Below are positions 1 through 10,673 of a stretch of 64,000 nt of DNA, one piece after another (the stretch's first letter is position 1; every line of letters starts with the position of its first letter). The DNA lies in assembly GCA_039566865.1 (NCBI GenBank), contig CM076953.1, positions 1,984,001 through 2,048,000 of the forward strand, given 5' to 3'. Under the pieces are notes generated by a model. The model searched no databases. It saw only the letters and a program-made list of their open reading frames with translations, and was not told the origin of the DNA. The translations under genes were made by a program, and so were the position numbers. Source of the DNA: Aurelia coerulea. Taxonomy: Eukaryota > Cnidaria > Scyphozoa > Semaeostomeae > Ulmaridae.

Positions 1-1318
1 CATTTTTGATTTGGCTGTTTTCTGGTAAGATATCTTATTGCGACTAGTCAAGGTAAACTCAAAAAGGGATGTCCCATCTTGGAGATTAAGCTTTGTTCTT
101 TGTTCTGATACAAATTAAATCTCCATATGTTTTGGGATTGCTGCGATATGAATGGATTTCCAACAAGTATGTTTGTTGATCTTTCACCCAAAGAGCAGCC
201 TACATCTGGATAAGGATGCATCTGGATAAGGATGTCTCCTTTTGAATTTAGCCGTCCAAAAGGCTCTTTTCAAAATACGATATTTGATGGACAAGAACCG
301 TTGATTTGTTTACGTATTTCTTATCCAGCCCCTTTAACATGATGAAAATTCTTGACCCATATGAAAGACTTTCAATATTTTAAAAGAAGAATTCTTAATC
401 CAGGCAGGAAAACTGTATAACCTGTAAAGTAAAGAGTTGTTTTGGGAATAAAAGGTATTTTTTTAAAGCAGATAAATCAGCTCAAGTTATATTGATGTAT
501 GTTAGAATGGATTGAAAACTAACTTCGTAGACATGAACTTAACTGGCAAACAAACTCAGATTTTCCAAAACCATGATGAAAAAAATGTTGATGCAAGAAG
601 CAAACTAATTTTGACTCCCATTCAAATTTAACCAAAGTTGGTGATTGCAAATTATTCGCAAATTAGTAGCCTACGATCCTACAAGTGAACCACTGATCTT
701 GTGAAGTAATCCCATGCCCCATTATCCAAAAGAATAAAGGGTCTACAAAATAAAGAGATAAAGCTTGCTATGGCTGCCCAAATGTGAAATGCATCTCAGG
801 TAGCATAAATTAAGTTCCAGAAAATTGGAACTGCAGGTAGCAAGCTGTTGCTCTTTTGTTTTGTAGAACCTTTCTACTTTTTGATGATGGATCTTCTCAT
901 AGGCTAGCAAATTAATGGAGCTAATGTCTTGTTCAATTCCCAACCCCCTCCTAACCTGACTCATCCCCCTGGCCAGCCTGGAGGTCAAGAAAACTTTCTT
1001 GCACAAATGCCTGGAGGCCGTGGAAATATAATGTGGCGAATACCTGAGGCTGGACAGAAAATGCCATATTCCCAGTTACTGTATAAGCAAAAGCTCCTGC
1101 TCTTGTCATATGCAACTCAAATGTCCTGGGGGTCGGGGTAAAATTTATGGTCAAATGCCAAGGGGTGGGGAATATTATTTGAGCAAATGTCTGGGGGTGT
1201 CCCCAGGGGTGGTCAGGGTAGAAATTGAATGAGACATAATACATTCTTCTTTAAGTAACAACAATAACACTTTTTAAATAACTTTGACTTGATAGCTTCT
1301 GGTTGCAAAATTTTCATT
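1..1318. other. No recognised exon; presumed ZC4H2 intron 2 or downstream sequence
   Basis: I could not find the remaining ZC4H2 exons here (the middle coiled coil or the C4H2 zinc finger with its Cys/His pairs), so they probably lie beyond the left edge. The stretch is AT-rich. Around 950-1230 there is a locally repetitive patch of 'ATGCC(T)GG(G)GG'-like motifs in which open frames exist on both strands. Such paired open frames are typical of low-complexity DNA rather than a gene. Confidence 0.5.
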
Positions 1319-1932
1319 CAACAAAGCCTCTGAAAATTCTTTTAAAAATAACATCAAAATTTCTTTTGGTAGCACTATTTTGCTGCATTCTTCAGATTTC
1401 TAGATTTTGATCATTGTGAAAAAATTCTTGTTGAAGAAGTTCTTGAGTGTCAACTATTCCCACACATTTAGCTCACCATTGTAAGATCAACAAAGCCTCT
1501 GAAAATTCTTTTAAAAAATAACATCAGAATTTCTTTTGGTAGCACTATTTTGCTGCATTCTTTAGATTTCTAGATTTTGATCATTGTGAAAAAATTCTTG
1601 TTGAAGAAGTTCTTGAGTGTCAACTATTCCCACACATTTAGCTCACCATTGTAAGATCAACAAAGCCTCTGAAAATTCTTTTAAAAATGATATCAAATGT
1701 TCTTTGGGTAGCACTATTAGATTTTGATCATTGTGAAAAAATTCTTGTAAAAGGAGTTCTTAAATGTCAACTATTTCCACACATTTAACCATGGAGCATT
1801 GCGGCCACCTTTACTTTGTAGGAAATTTTGTAGGAAATTTTTATTCGATACTACTACCTTAAGTTCCCTGCGGATTTCCTACAAAATAAAGGTGTCCGCA
1901 ATGCTCCATGATTTAACTCACCATTGTAAGAT
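1319..1932. repeat. Tandem repeat (3 copies, ~170 bp) containing an exon tail and donor site
   Basis: Copies begin at about 1319, 1488 and 1658 with 'caacaaagcctctgaaaatt'. Each ends with 'ctcaccattgtaagat', which on the minus strand is the last codons of ZC4H2 exon 2 plus its GTGAG donor. Only the third copy joins the true exon. The first two are nearly identical; the third has diverged and carries a hairpin MITE (1790-1910). The array therefore supplies two decoy 5' splice sites downstream of the real one. Confidence 0.85.
1790..1910. mobile_element. Hairpin MITE inserted in ZC4H2 intron 2
   Basis: Arms begin 'catggagcattgcgg' and end in the inverse 'ccgcaatgctccatg'. They pair over about 40 bp with few mismatches. 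The element is flanked by the 7-bp direct repeat 'atttaac' (1783-1789 and 1911-1917), as expected for a target-site duplication. It begins only 12 bp from the ZC4H2 exon 2 donor. There is no coding capacity. Confidence 0.8.
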
Positions 1933-3782
1933 CTCTTTCGATAAGTCTTAATGATTCAATGTGCATTAATTTCTCCCTTTTCAGATGGTCAATTTCTGAT
2001 TTGTAATCTCTCAAATGTTCATCATCTGTTTTTATGGTCTCCATTTGATGGATAATTCTTACTTTCAGTCTTTCAAGTTGCATTGTCTTTGATCTAAAAT
2101 TATCATAAGAAATAAATATTTGAATGAATAATTGTTGAGGAAGATGCCTAGTGAATTGATGCCTGGAGAATTCTCAGTATATTTTCGAAATCCTCTGGAA
2201 AAAATATCAGTATGCCTGCCTCAAATAGGTAAATATCAGTATGACTGCAAAAAGGTTTGCAGTATATCCATAAAACTGGTCGATTTGATTAAGATAATTC
2301 CAAACTTCATTACATGCCACCACCTTTCCCCGTTTAGTAGTAATTTACTAGTAGATTTTATGTAGTTGTTCTTTTTGTTCATGTCATTTATTTTCTTGTC
2401 TTATATTTTGACTAGTTTCTTCTTTTTCTTATATTATATATCTATATGTTAATGGCCTCAGGGTAGACATTGCTTTTTTGCTCCTTGGGGTATCGTTGTA
2501 GTAGTATTGTAGGGTAATTATGTAAGTAGTGTAGGGTAGCTCATATTGTAGAGTAGTTCTGTAAGTAGTGTAGTGTAGCTCGTAAATATATTGTAGCTTT
2601 TTATTGGAATATATAAAAAAAAAAAAAAAAAAAGGTACCCTTGATAGATTTCTTCAAAACAGAACAGTCACTCAAGGAAATGTTTTCTTCCAATCAAAGT
2701 CTCATTACTTATCTTGATAAAATCAATAAAATCAACTCAATTCTGATACACGTATTCTTTTTTATAAGAAACTAAGAATTTGGGTCAGTACTGGAAGTTT
2801 CTTAAAATTATCAGATTTTGAGTACTCAAAATTTCTTATGAGTTTCTTATAGGTTCCAAAATAATCTTCATGCTCACTACTTTTGCACTTGTGAACATTT
2901 CAAAACAATGTTTTTTAAGCCTTTCCAATGTTTAGACATGACTCAAGTACCTTACGAGTAATATGATACAGGAAACAAGCAAAAGTAAAGTAAAAATATG
3001 TCAAAGATCTCCTTTAACAAAGGAAATAGTTTCTTAACTTATATTCTCCCAGTACTGAAGTTTCTTAATTTTTGGCGATCTGAGAGTTGAGTTTCTTATG
3101 GGCAGTTTTTTATAAAAAAATACGTGTATTCAAGTTGTTCATTCTATCATCAAAAGATTTCTCATGCATAATCACTAAGCATTTCAAGAAAAAATTCTGA
3201 TAACAATTCCTTTGAGGTGTGGAAAACTGTAAGAATACCTGTTACAATGGAATAGGGTATACTGGGGTAAAATGGGTAAGCTTGGGGTAAAATGGGCTGG
3301 GTAAGGCAAAATGTGAATAAATTCTATAAAAATCTTCAGACACAGATTTTCCTTACTGTATCTGCTACACGAGCCACATATACACTCCCCTCCTTGAAGA
3401 ACTGAATGTTGATTGAACAGTCCATCATTAATATTTTTGGCAAATCAACATTTAACCCATTTTGCCCCCAGCCTTACCCTTGTGAATGTAGGACAAACAT
3501 GTTTTCCTTTGAAAAAATTTAAAAACACATATAATACATCCAAATTAAGGCTTCCTTCACTTCTGGCATGTGCTGTATCTTTTCTCTAATACCTATTAAA
3601 TACATCGGAGCCTGCATTTCGATCTGCACTCACTGGATATAAAAATGTTAGAAACAATTCAATATGAAAATATGGCCTAATCAATCTCACAACTTTGTTC
3701 GACTTTACCTGATATCCTTGACAATATCAAGCTTCGCCAAAAGCATGTCATCCTCATCTTGTGTAGACATCATTTGATTCAT
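1922..3782 (-). CDS. ZC4H2: ZC4H2 zinc finger protein, first two coding exons (partial)
   Basis: Two minus-strand exons, 3709-3782 and 1922-2093, join in phase across GT-AG borders to give about 82 residues. The protein starts MNQMMSTQDEDD and continues as a charged coiled coil containing 'KTMQLERLKVRI' and 'EKLMHIESLRLIERD'. This lines up with the N-terminus of animal ZC4H2, which has an IR(N)KTLQMEKIK-like segment and HVEELRLI further on. In vertebrates ZC4H2 is a nuclear protein with an N-terminal coiled coil and a C-terminal C4H2 zinc finger, linked to neural development and to regulation of the RNF220 ubiquitin ligase. Only the coiled-coil part is visible; the zinc finger should lie beyond position 1. 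The start was chosen at the first in-frame ATG (3782); a second ATG pair follows three codons later. The donor of exon 2 lies in a tandem repeat (1319-1932), which is unusual. Confidence 0.85.
2380..2632 (+). mobile_element. Retroposon-like 3' end with poly(A) tail
   Basis: AT-rich sequence with repeated 'gtagtgtagggtagctc' motifs ends in 19 A's (2614-2632), followed directly by unrelated sequence. This resembles the 3' tail of a LINE or SINE. A similar 'gtattgtattagtagtaggg...ataaaaaaaa' tail is found at about 49580-49997. No reverse transcriptase frame is present, so it is a truncated copy. Confidence 0.5.
2747..3128. mobile_element. ACACGT-family MITE
   Basis: Ends are 'tacacgtattctttttta' and the inverse '...aaaaaaatacgtgta'. 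The interior carries the family hallmarks 'ataagaaact' near both ends, 'cagtactgg' next to each arm and 'tgctcactacttttgcac' in the middle. Related copies lie at 12048, 12945, 36678, 45140 and 57553 in this window. It is non-coding and flanked by TA. It lies in ZC4H2 intron 1. Confidence 0.85.
3255..3479. mobile_element. Short inverted-repeat element in ZC4H2 intron 1
   Basis: The left side has 'taaaatgggctgggtaaggc' and the right side has the inverse, with 'aacccattttgcccccag' followed by 'ccttaccc'. This defines about 225 bp with imperfect terminal inverted repeats. No open frame. It is probably a small non-autonomous DNA transposon. Confidence 0.5.
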
Positions 3783-4269
3783 TTACCGTCTGTCGATCTT
3801 TAATTTATTTCTTTCCGCCGGACGACCTGCCTTCGCCAGAATTCCTTTCAAACATATTCCCTCCCACCATGTGCAAATTTATAAACATTCGAACTCTTGG
3901 AACAGCCTCGTTATCATGGGAGCATCCGATTGGCTGTCTAAAAGTTAGTAATTGAACCAAGTCATTAAACTGCAATTTGATTGGCTGATTGAGGTGCAAA
4001 GAGTGAAAGGTTCAAAGGAAACTAATTGCCAGACATGATTCGGGCGAACCATTCTCTTTTCAAGAACAGGGGGTTGCCATTTAAATCTTCTATTCTGCTC
4101 TCATTGCAAAGTGTGTGTTTAATTGAAACCTATCAAATTCTCAAAACAGTTGATTTCAAAGAGACGGAAACACGTTTCCCAAAGAAACACAATTTTTTTC
4201 TAAAACGGTAGATTTGGATGCAGGATAATGGCAAAAACGAGAATTTCTCAAAAGTCTGCCAAACCTACC
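3783..4269 (-). promoter_or_regulatory. 5' flank of ZC4H2 (presumed promoter/5'UTR)
   Basis: This is the stretch between the ZC4H2 start codon and the large hAT-like element. It contains the less AT-rich patch 'tttccgccggacgacctgcc' (about 3812-3831) just upstream of the ATG, plausible as a 5'UTR or core promoter. I see no clear TATA box. The call rests mainly on position. Confidence 0.35.
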
Positions 4270-4384
4270 CAGGGGCGCACATTCCGAAATTCATTGGGGG
4301 GTTGCAAATGCATTTGGGACCGAATTTCTAACAGCTGAACTAAGACCAAGTTACAATATGTTGGATTGCCATCAAAGCTTCCCA

Positions 4385-4668
4385 CAGGAGCGGATCCAGC
4401 CCGAAGTTGAAAGGCGGGCAACTGGCAAAGTGGGCACCAAAAAATATGGAAAGTGAGCTCACTGAAGGCGCGCGAAAATTTTGTGGACGCTTTTTAAAGA
4501 ACATTTTTTTATTTATTACTAAATAACGCCTTGATATATATGTTCTCCCATATTCAAATCGAAAAATTTAAAAAATTGTGCGTTAGAGTCAGGATGAAGG
4601 GCACTTCTATCGCCAAAAAGGGTCGCCAAGCTGAGTTCCCCCCACTTGCCCCCCTAAATCCGCCACTG
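4385..4668. mobile_element. Nested hAT-type MITE
   Basis: The left end 'caggagcggatccag' and the right end 'ctaaatccgccactg' form imperfect inverted repeats of the CAGTGGCGGATTTAG type. The 10-bp direct repeat 'aagcttccca' flanks the 284-bp unit. It is non-coding and lies inside the larger element 4270-6674, so it inserted later. Confidence 0.75.
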
Positions 4669-4744
4669 AAGCTTCCCAACATTTGTATTGGATTCAGGTA
4701 CAACATACCAAACAATACTTTTTTGTGTCATATTCTGGGTGCAC

Positions 4745-5255
4745 CTTGAAAATTCCCCACTTCTGATAAACCAATGTGATGTTGTTCTCTTCTAAATCAT
4801 AGCCGATTGCTATGGTATGAATGAAACCTAGTCCTGATCCTTTCGCTTTGCAAATCACGTGCAAATTTTCTGATAACCCTTCTTCGGCACTCTGCATAAA
4901 TCAGTTGAAAACATCGATCAGCAAGTTTAGGTAATTAGAAGAGGGTAGCTTTCTGAAAACCGGGCGGCAGACCCCCGTCCATCCTCAAGTCATGTACCCC
5001 CCCAGGCTTCCACAACCTACGGCGCACACTTGACTTTGTATTGATCAGGGAGCTATAGTCTATTGCTCCCTTGTATCGACCGTGCAGCATCTGAACTAAA
5101 ACTTGCTTTGTGCCCTTGTCCAAAAAGACTTTGCCAACAACTCCTTTGCCATTCAATATCTCGAGGTAGTACTGAGTATATAGCAACGTCCTTTCGGCAG
5201 GGTGCTGACTGGCGATAAAATGAGAGACCAAAAGCGAGTGAATCGAGCTGAACAT
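4745..5255 (-). other. Protein-like exon segments carried inside the hAT-like element
   Basis: Two minus-strand stretches read like protein. Segment 1 (5255 down to about 4985) begins MFSSIHSLLVSHFIASQ and includes 'YLEILNGKGVVGKVFLDK' and 'LINTKSSVRRRL'. Segment 2 (4891-4745) is preceded by 'TTTATGCAG' and reads 'SAEEGLSENLHVIC', then 'IAIGYDLEENNITLVYQKW'. A GTACAT or similar donor near 4990 would join them in phase, but the donors are weak. I do not recognise the family. The +1 frame of segment 1 is also open for about 70 codons, so coding is not certain. A gene fragment captured by the transposon is one reading; chance open frames is the other. Confidence 0.35.
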
Positions 5256-5834
5256 TTAAAGAGGAGTCCCGGTGTACTCCCTGGAAAAACTTTGAGGCTA
5301 CACAAGTTTTAGCTTGGCTAAAAACAGCATTCGAATCTGTAATTTCTAATAAGTTGAATGGGCTACAAACAAATTGCTATCTACTTTCTCCATAGTGATC
5401 TTCGTAGAATAAAGTTTAAGCATACGAGAATACCGGGGACTTGCTCCCAGGCAAAATTTTGATGAAAGGCGTTTCAGATCGTCCAAGATTCCCCAGTTCT
5501 GAAAAGATTAATTTGCTACGAAGAAAGGTCACGTGCTAAAGGGTCTTGTAACAATATTGCAACAATGAATGTCGATGTTGAATTATTTGCCTAGAAAAAG
5601 TCCAAAAAAGGGTAAGTTGAAATCTAATTATCTCTGAGTTCTGAATAAATGAATGAATTCAAACCAGTTGATGAAAAGGTGATAGGGAAGGTGCAAATGT
5701 GGAAATGAACGGAATTGGGGCAGCTCGGGCCTTTGGGGTCTACAAATATTTTTTCATAAGAAATGCAGTTCTCAGATCGCAGAAAATTTAAGAGACAGCA
5801 GTACTGGGAACATTTGTTGAAGCAACTAATCATG

Positions 5835-5900
5835 TAGCCTGCGTCACAGACCATACGGAAAGGAAATAGTATAGTCTGTGCGATAGTGCGATGCAGGCTA
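5835..5900. repeat. Short hairpin repeat (tagcctgcg type)
   Basis: 'tagcctgcgtcacagac' at the left end is mirrored by '...gcgatgcaggcta' at the right end, with 'catac/gtatag' pairing inside. It belongs with the better-preserved hairpin at 37094-37192, which has the same 'tagcctgcg' ends. Confidence 0.6.
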
Positions 5901-6674
5901 CTCTTTATTTCGGTCCAAGAAATACTTGGCATGTTTGTACTTCATTTTTACTTGTTTCCTGTACCTTTTCGAAAGCCTTTCAGAAACTCCTTTCGAAATG
6001 TCCCTGAGGGCACAGGAAAATTATCTTTGCAACAAAATTTGCACGGCTTGGAGCACGAGTCAGGTTCAAACTTTTCTATGACTTGACAACAAAGCAATTT
6101 CTATGTTTCTAGGAGGTTTTCAAGCTCTACTTTCAAAACATTTTCACCTGGAAAACGTTTCGTCAGCAGTACCACTTTCGTTGTTTTCAATGTAAAGTCA
6201 AGCCTAAAAATTTCTATCTAGAATTCTTTTCTTCAGTTTTTGAAGGGCCCAAGGGTCCATTGCAGACAGGTCCATTCGGGCCCCATCCCGCTAACATGAC
6301 TGGCCAGTCCTCTTTAAGACAATCCAATCTTTTTTATTCGAAAGAGTTATGTCACTATCTTTGACTTACTTGTTGCCTTTATTGGGACAGTTGTTGAAAA
6401 AAAAATTATTTTGACTAATGAATGACACATGTACCCTGTTGCCAATCAGAACGTTCTATCAAACACTAAGAAAGGAATCGCGAGAGAAATTGGAAGATGT
6501 TTCGATCAAAATTTCGGCCCGAAAAGAGAAAGTTGCCCTTGCCGAAAGACAGTTTTAACAACTGAGGTCTTCAAGGTGTCGCGGGACCGAATTTCAAGAT
6601 TTTGGGACCGAATATTGAGAATTATTGGGGGGGGGGTGTCTCACCCCCTTCACCCCCCATGATGTGCGCCCCTG

Positions 6675-7048
6675 AACCTACCAGAGCAGGAGGTTCAAAA
6701 GGCCTTCCAAATTCTACCAGACCTGGTTTTGAGAATTTTCGAGTTTAAATCAATGAAATCAAAAACGACTTGCGAGGCTTCCGAGTCTACCAACTGTTTT
6801 CAGAATTACCGAGAGATGTCACTGGATCCCAAAACGTCCCTTTTGGTCAACAGAAGTTTGGGGTTTAACTGTTTCAAAGCATTTTAGCTAACCTTGATCC
6901 ATTGTGGGCCTAAAGTCGATTATCATATGATATAACATGAAAGTCATTCCTACAGATTTCATTTGGTACTTTTGGTTGGGTCCAGCGATGAGAAATTAGC
7001 TTTACTCAATGGCGAATCAATGTCAAAATGTTCCTCGATAGTTAACTT
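6675..7048. other. Intergenic, nothing recognised
   Basis: AT-rich spacer between two hAT-type insertions. No splice-bounded coding segment or repeat structure found. Confidence 0.4.
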
Positions 7049-7300
7049 CAGGGATGGCGCCAGCGGGGGTGCTAGGGGGGGCAGGAGCCCCCCCAAAATT
7101 TCATTGAGCCCCCCATCGGCACTTGAATTTTCGACAATTTCTATGCACTGTCGGCATTTTCATTACCTGCACCTCCAGATTTCTTTGCTGCGTTGTCATC
7201 TGAGTGAACTTGAATTGAGCTCGTTCATAAAAAATTTCTCACTGTCGGCACTCTGACGGTATTTGCCCCCCCTAGCATTTCTTCTCTGGCGCCATCTCTG
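7049..7300. mobile_element. hAT MITE with perfect 8-bp TSD
   Basis: Ends are CAGGGATGGCGCCAG and CTGGCGCCATCTCTG, inverse of each other with one mismatch. They are flanked by the exact 8-bp repeat 'gttaactt' (7041-7048 and 7301-7308). The interior has G-runs and C-runs near both ends. The open frame that crosses it is a by-product of the repeat. Confidence 0.9.
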
Positions 7301-7319
7301 GTTAACTTGAACGTAGATA

Positions 7320-7610
7320 CCTTGTGTTGATTAAATGCCCGAGGTAGATGTGCAGATATATCCTTCTTCTTTCGAGCTATGATCATGCTTGCTCTTAAAA
7401 ACAATTTCTGGAATGCACAACGGGTGCGCTAGCTACCTGGGTTTCAGAGAAACTTTTGCGGCTTTGTTTGTTTTGAATTACTGGTTGAGAGAATTTCCTT
7501 TGTCTTGTCTGCGATCGTTAATCGCTTTGAATTCAGGTGTCAATCAAAAGCAATTAATGCTTGTCTTCCAAAATCTGTCCTTGTTGCTCTAACGTTGAGT
7601 GACAACGAGA
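7320..7610. repeat. Solo arm of the 9.4-kb foldback family
   Basis: From 'ttaaatgcccgaggtagatg' to 'gcgatcgttaatcgctttg' and a little beyond, this matches the right arm of the foldback at 9405-9960. It shares 'acaatttctggaatgcacaa' and 'gctacctgggtt'. Only one arm is present here. Confidence 0.65.
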
Positions 7611-8436
7611 GAAGCTTCCTGACATCTTTTCAGTTGTAAGAAGAATCAACAAATAAATTCAAATTCAAAGACATCAGAGCGCCTGCAGAACCCCTCGATT
7701 TTTCGTATCAGACACACAACAGAAATGTTTCTCGCGGCTACCTCCCCGCCAAAACTTGCACAACCATAACTGCTCTCGCAGAATCTTCGCAAGCAACCCC
7801 CTGGTTTGACAACATGGTCCTATCTAAAACGATTCATCGAAGAGAAGCAAAACAACTTTATATGCAGGTGCACACGACTGTTAATTAAATTCTCGTTTTC
7901 TTTCAATATTTGAACAATAAAAGGGACGTGCTTAATTCAAACAGGCAAAACCTAAACACTTTTGTGTACTAATAAATCCATTATCATATATTTTCAATGC
8001 AGCTGTGGAATCGATTCGCCTTTTTCTTGTATCCAGCTTGGTAAATTAGGAAGTCCTACATCCAGATGAAATTTTACAAAGATAACTCTTTTGTTCAGAA
8101 AGATAAATGTTTGCAAAAAAGTTGTTAAAAATCTCTAATCAATTTTCGATGTTCTTTTAAAGACTGCATCTTTCATCTTGCGCTCGATTTCAATAGTTTG
8201 TGTGAACTCGCTGGTAAATGAGATAAATTTGAGTGGAATTCTTGTGAGGAAATTCGTTTTGCTGATAAACTTTGAAAGACAATTTTAATTCAATTTTTGT
8301 GCTCTAGTTAGTGAGTTCACTTTCCATTATATAACATGCTTGAAACTCCCTTTGATCTACCCGAAGTGACAATTCTACCATTCTACCAATTTTCCGATAA
8401 TAGTCAACTTTAAAGAATAGAAAACTCGTTCTTTGA

Positions 8437-8920
8437 AAGATGTAGTAACCAAATTTTGGAGCTATTCCAGGAGTTTTTAGCTTCGCTTCAATGAATTTGA
8501 TATTTCTTTGAAGTTCTTGATAGAAGATGAACTTTTGTAGAAATCGCTTTCTATCAAAATTCGTTCACAATTGGAACGAAGTCAGCAAATTTGACACAAA
8601 CGACAAAATCCAATTTGAACGTTTTCCACGAACTTCAAGTTCGCATCAACGACTTTTTCCGTTCTTTGAAATTTTGATAGAGGCTGACATCCCTTCATGC
8701 TAAAAATATGTCAAGCTTTTTGCGTTTGTTCAACAAAATTTTCAAAGCAAAAGGAAGATCTTTAAACTTTAAACTTTCTGAAGAAGAAAATATTTTCTGG
8801 ACGTTCTTCTATAAAAAGAGTTGGGAGTGGTATAGCTGTCATTGAATTTCTAGAATGGATTGACTCATCGTTAAGATTTTCTGCTGAAAGTTGCCTTTGA
8901 TATCCTGGATTTGATAAAAT
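8437..8920. repeat. Dispersed repeat, copy 1 (direct copy at 16515-16950)
   Basis: Shares long near-identical runs with 16515-16950, for example 'gaaagatgtagtaaccaaat' and 'tcatgctaaaaatatgtcaa'. No coding frame extends through it. It is probably an old transposon fragment. Confidence 0.75.
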
Positions 8921-9404
8921 AAAAGCATTTTATTGCAATCAGGTTCTGTCAAAAACCACTCTATTTTGAAAGATATAAGAGATCAGTTTGACAGGAACAT
9001 CGACAAGCAGGAAACCAATTTTGATATCTTCCTTGTCAAGATCTTAGCAGATGCTGTGACCATCCACAATATACTCTTGGAAATCCATCGATATCTCTTT
9101 CGTCGTTTCGAAAGAAGTTTGTTTACTTTACGTAACCCAGCCCCTTTAATCTCTCTCAAGAATTATAGGAAATAATTGTTTAATAAATAAGAGAAAGTTT
9201 TCGATCCCATGGCAATAAATTGACGGACGACATGAAACGGTGTTTTATGTAAGATGTTTCTTCATGATTTTTGATCGAGTCTTTCATGGCATTTTTCGGG
9301 CACCTCCTAAACAACGGATTCTTGTGAAGTTGAATTCATCTTTACTGTCAGTACTCATAAAAACACGAGAAAAGTCACAAAATACTTCTGTCTTTCAGCT
9401 ATTA

Positions 9405-9960
9405 GATAGAGTTTATTCCAGACGCTTTAGCACAAAGCGATTAGCGACTGCAGACAAAGGGAATTCTATGCCTGTTTGATCAAGTCATAAAACAAAAATA
9501 ATGCAAGCCGCAAGAATTGCTCTGAAACCCAGGTAGCTAGCTGGCTCGTTGTGCATCCCGGAAATGGTTTTAAGAGCAAACATGGGCATAAATCCAAAGA
9601 AGAAGGATACATCTAACTCTTGTCTCGGGCATGTAAATGTAAATGTAAATGCTTTAACTGCACCAAAAATTTAAGAATTTAGTCGCCTCTCAATCGACTT
9701 CTATACCAAACAAATTAAATGCCCGCGGCAGATGTGTAGATGCATCCTTCTTCTTTCGATCTATGCTCAAGTTTGCTTTTAAAAACAATTTCTGGAATGC
9801 ACAACGAGCGATCTAGCTACCTGGGTTGCAGGGAAACTTATGCGGCTTTGCTTGTTTTGAATTACTGGTTGAGAGAATTTCCCTTGTCTGCGATCGCTAA
9901 TCGCTTTGAATTGCGGTGTCAATTAAAAGTAAAGTAATTGATGCCATTTTCTTACAAAAG
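9405..9960. mobile_element. Foldback element with ~200-bp arms
   Basis: The left arm ('agcgattagcgactgcagac', 'cccaggtagctagctggctc', 'gaagaaggatac') is inverted in the right arm ('gcatccttcttctttcg', 'gatctagctacctgggtt', 'gcgatcgctaatcgctttg'). The spacer (about 9610-9715) contains three 'atgtaa' units. Related copies lie at 7320-7610, 44465-44935 and 61320-61475. Confidence 0.75.
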
Positions 9961-10061
9961 CTGCCCTTGTTCTATCAGATAGAATTCATTCCATTCAAAT
10001 CCATCCACTAGTCTAGATGCTATCGACTATCAAACATGCGAACATTTTTTGGCGCACCATG

Positions 10062-10673
10062 TACTTGGTGATTCAAAAAAATGTCCCCCTGTTTGAAAAA
10101 TCATTACAGCAAAAGTAGATACACGATGATTTTAGGGATTGATTTTTCTAATAGCTAAAAGAGTGAAGTAGTTCTTGCATTTTTTTAAATTTACAAAGAA
10201 CTTTCTCTTGGTGAATTCAAAAGACTTCAAAAACTAGTCTTACAGAACAGCCAGAAAATGGCATGAAACGCGCGATCAAATCTTCGAGGTCGTTTGAAAT
10301 CTATTCCAATTCCTTTTGAGAATTAGCAGGACTAATGAAACGAAGAACTGAAACTGGGACGGAAACTAAAATTGATATCTTATCTATTGCTCTAAAGAAA
10401 GGAGCACTGAAAATAGTATAACTGACAAGTTATGTTTCTTTTATTTCGAGATGCCTTTGATCATGCGTTTTAGGCCATTTTCTGGAAGTTATGCAAGACT
10501 AATTTCTTGAATCCCTCGAATTTACCACAGCACTGCTATCTTTAGAAATACCAAAAATTACCAAAATACTTCAATCTTGTTGCTATTAGGAAAATCAATT
10601 TTGATGATTGTAGCGCAAATAGATTTCTGCAGTGATTTTCCAAACAGGGGGACATTTTTTTAATCACCTGGTA
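10062..10673. mobile_element. TIR element with 'gggggacattttttt' ends
   Basis: The left end 'tacttggtgattcaaaaaaa' followed by 'tgtccccctgtttg' is mirrored by 'caaacagggggac...taatcacctggta' on the right. This gives a 612-bp element with about 40-bp inverted repeats. It has the same organisation as the element at 43618-44168, whose ends begin 'tacggg/acccggta'. It is non-coding. Confidence 0.75.

Larger units (their letters stand above)
4270..6674. mobile_element. hAT-like non-autonomous transposon, 2.4 kb, 8-bp TSD
   Basis: The element starts CAGGGGCGCACAT and ends with the exact inverse ATGTGCGCCCCTG. It is flanked by the perfect 8-bp direct repeat 'aacctacc' (4262-4269 and 6675-6682). CAGGGGCG-type ends with an 8-bp duplication are the signature of the hAT superfamily. 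No transposase frame is present. Inside lie a second small hAT-type insertion (4385-4668), protein-like minus-strand segments (4745-5255), a short 'tagcctgcg' hairpin (5835-5900), and a right subterminal block of 'gggaccgaat' repeats with a G/C-rich stem near 6630-6660. It sits about 490 bp upstream of the ZC4H2 start. Confidence 0.85.

Noticed and set aside
743..1244. Overlapping open frames on both strands, proline/glycine-rich on the plus strand
   Set aside because: Both strands are open over the same repetitive patch, there are no splice-bounded homologous segments, and neither translation resembles the missing ZC4H2 exons.
6963..7256. 97-codon plus-strand frame
   Set aside because: It runs through a hAT MITE (7049-7300) with exact TSD; its Gly/Pro-rich part is the translated G/C-run stem.
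9640..9657. 'aaatgtaaatgtaaatg' as telomere-like repeat
   Set aside because: Only three units and not a TTAGGG-type motif; it is the spacer of a foldback element.
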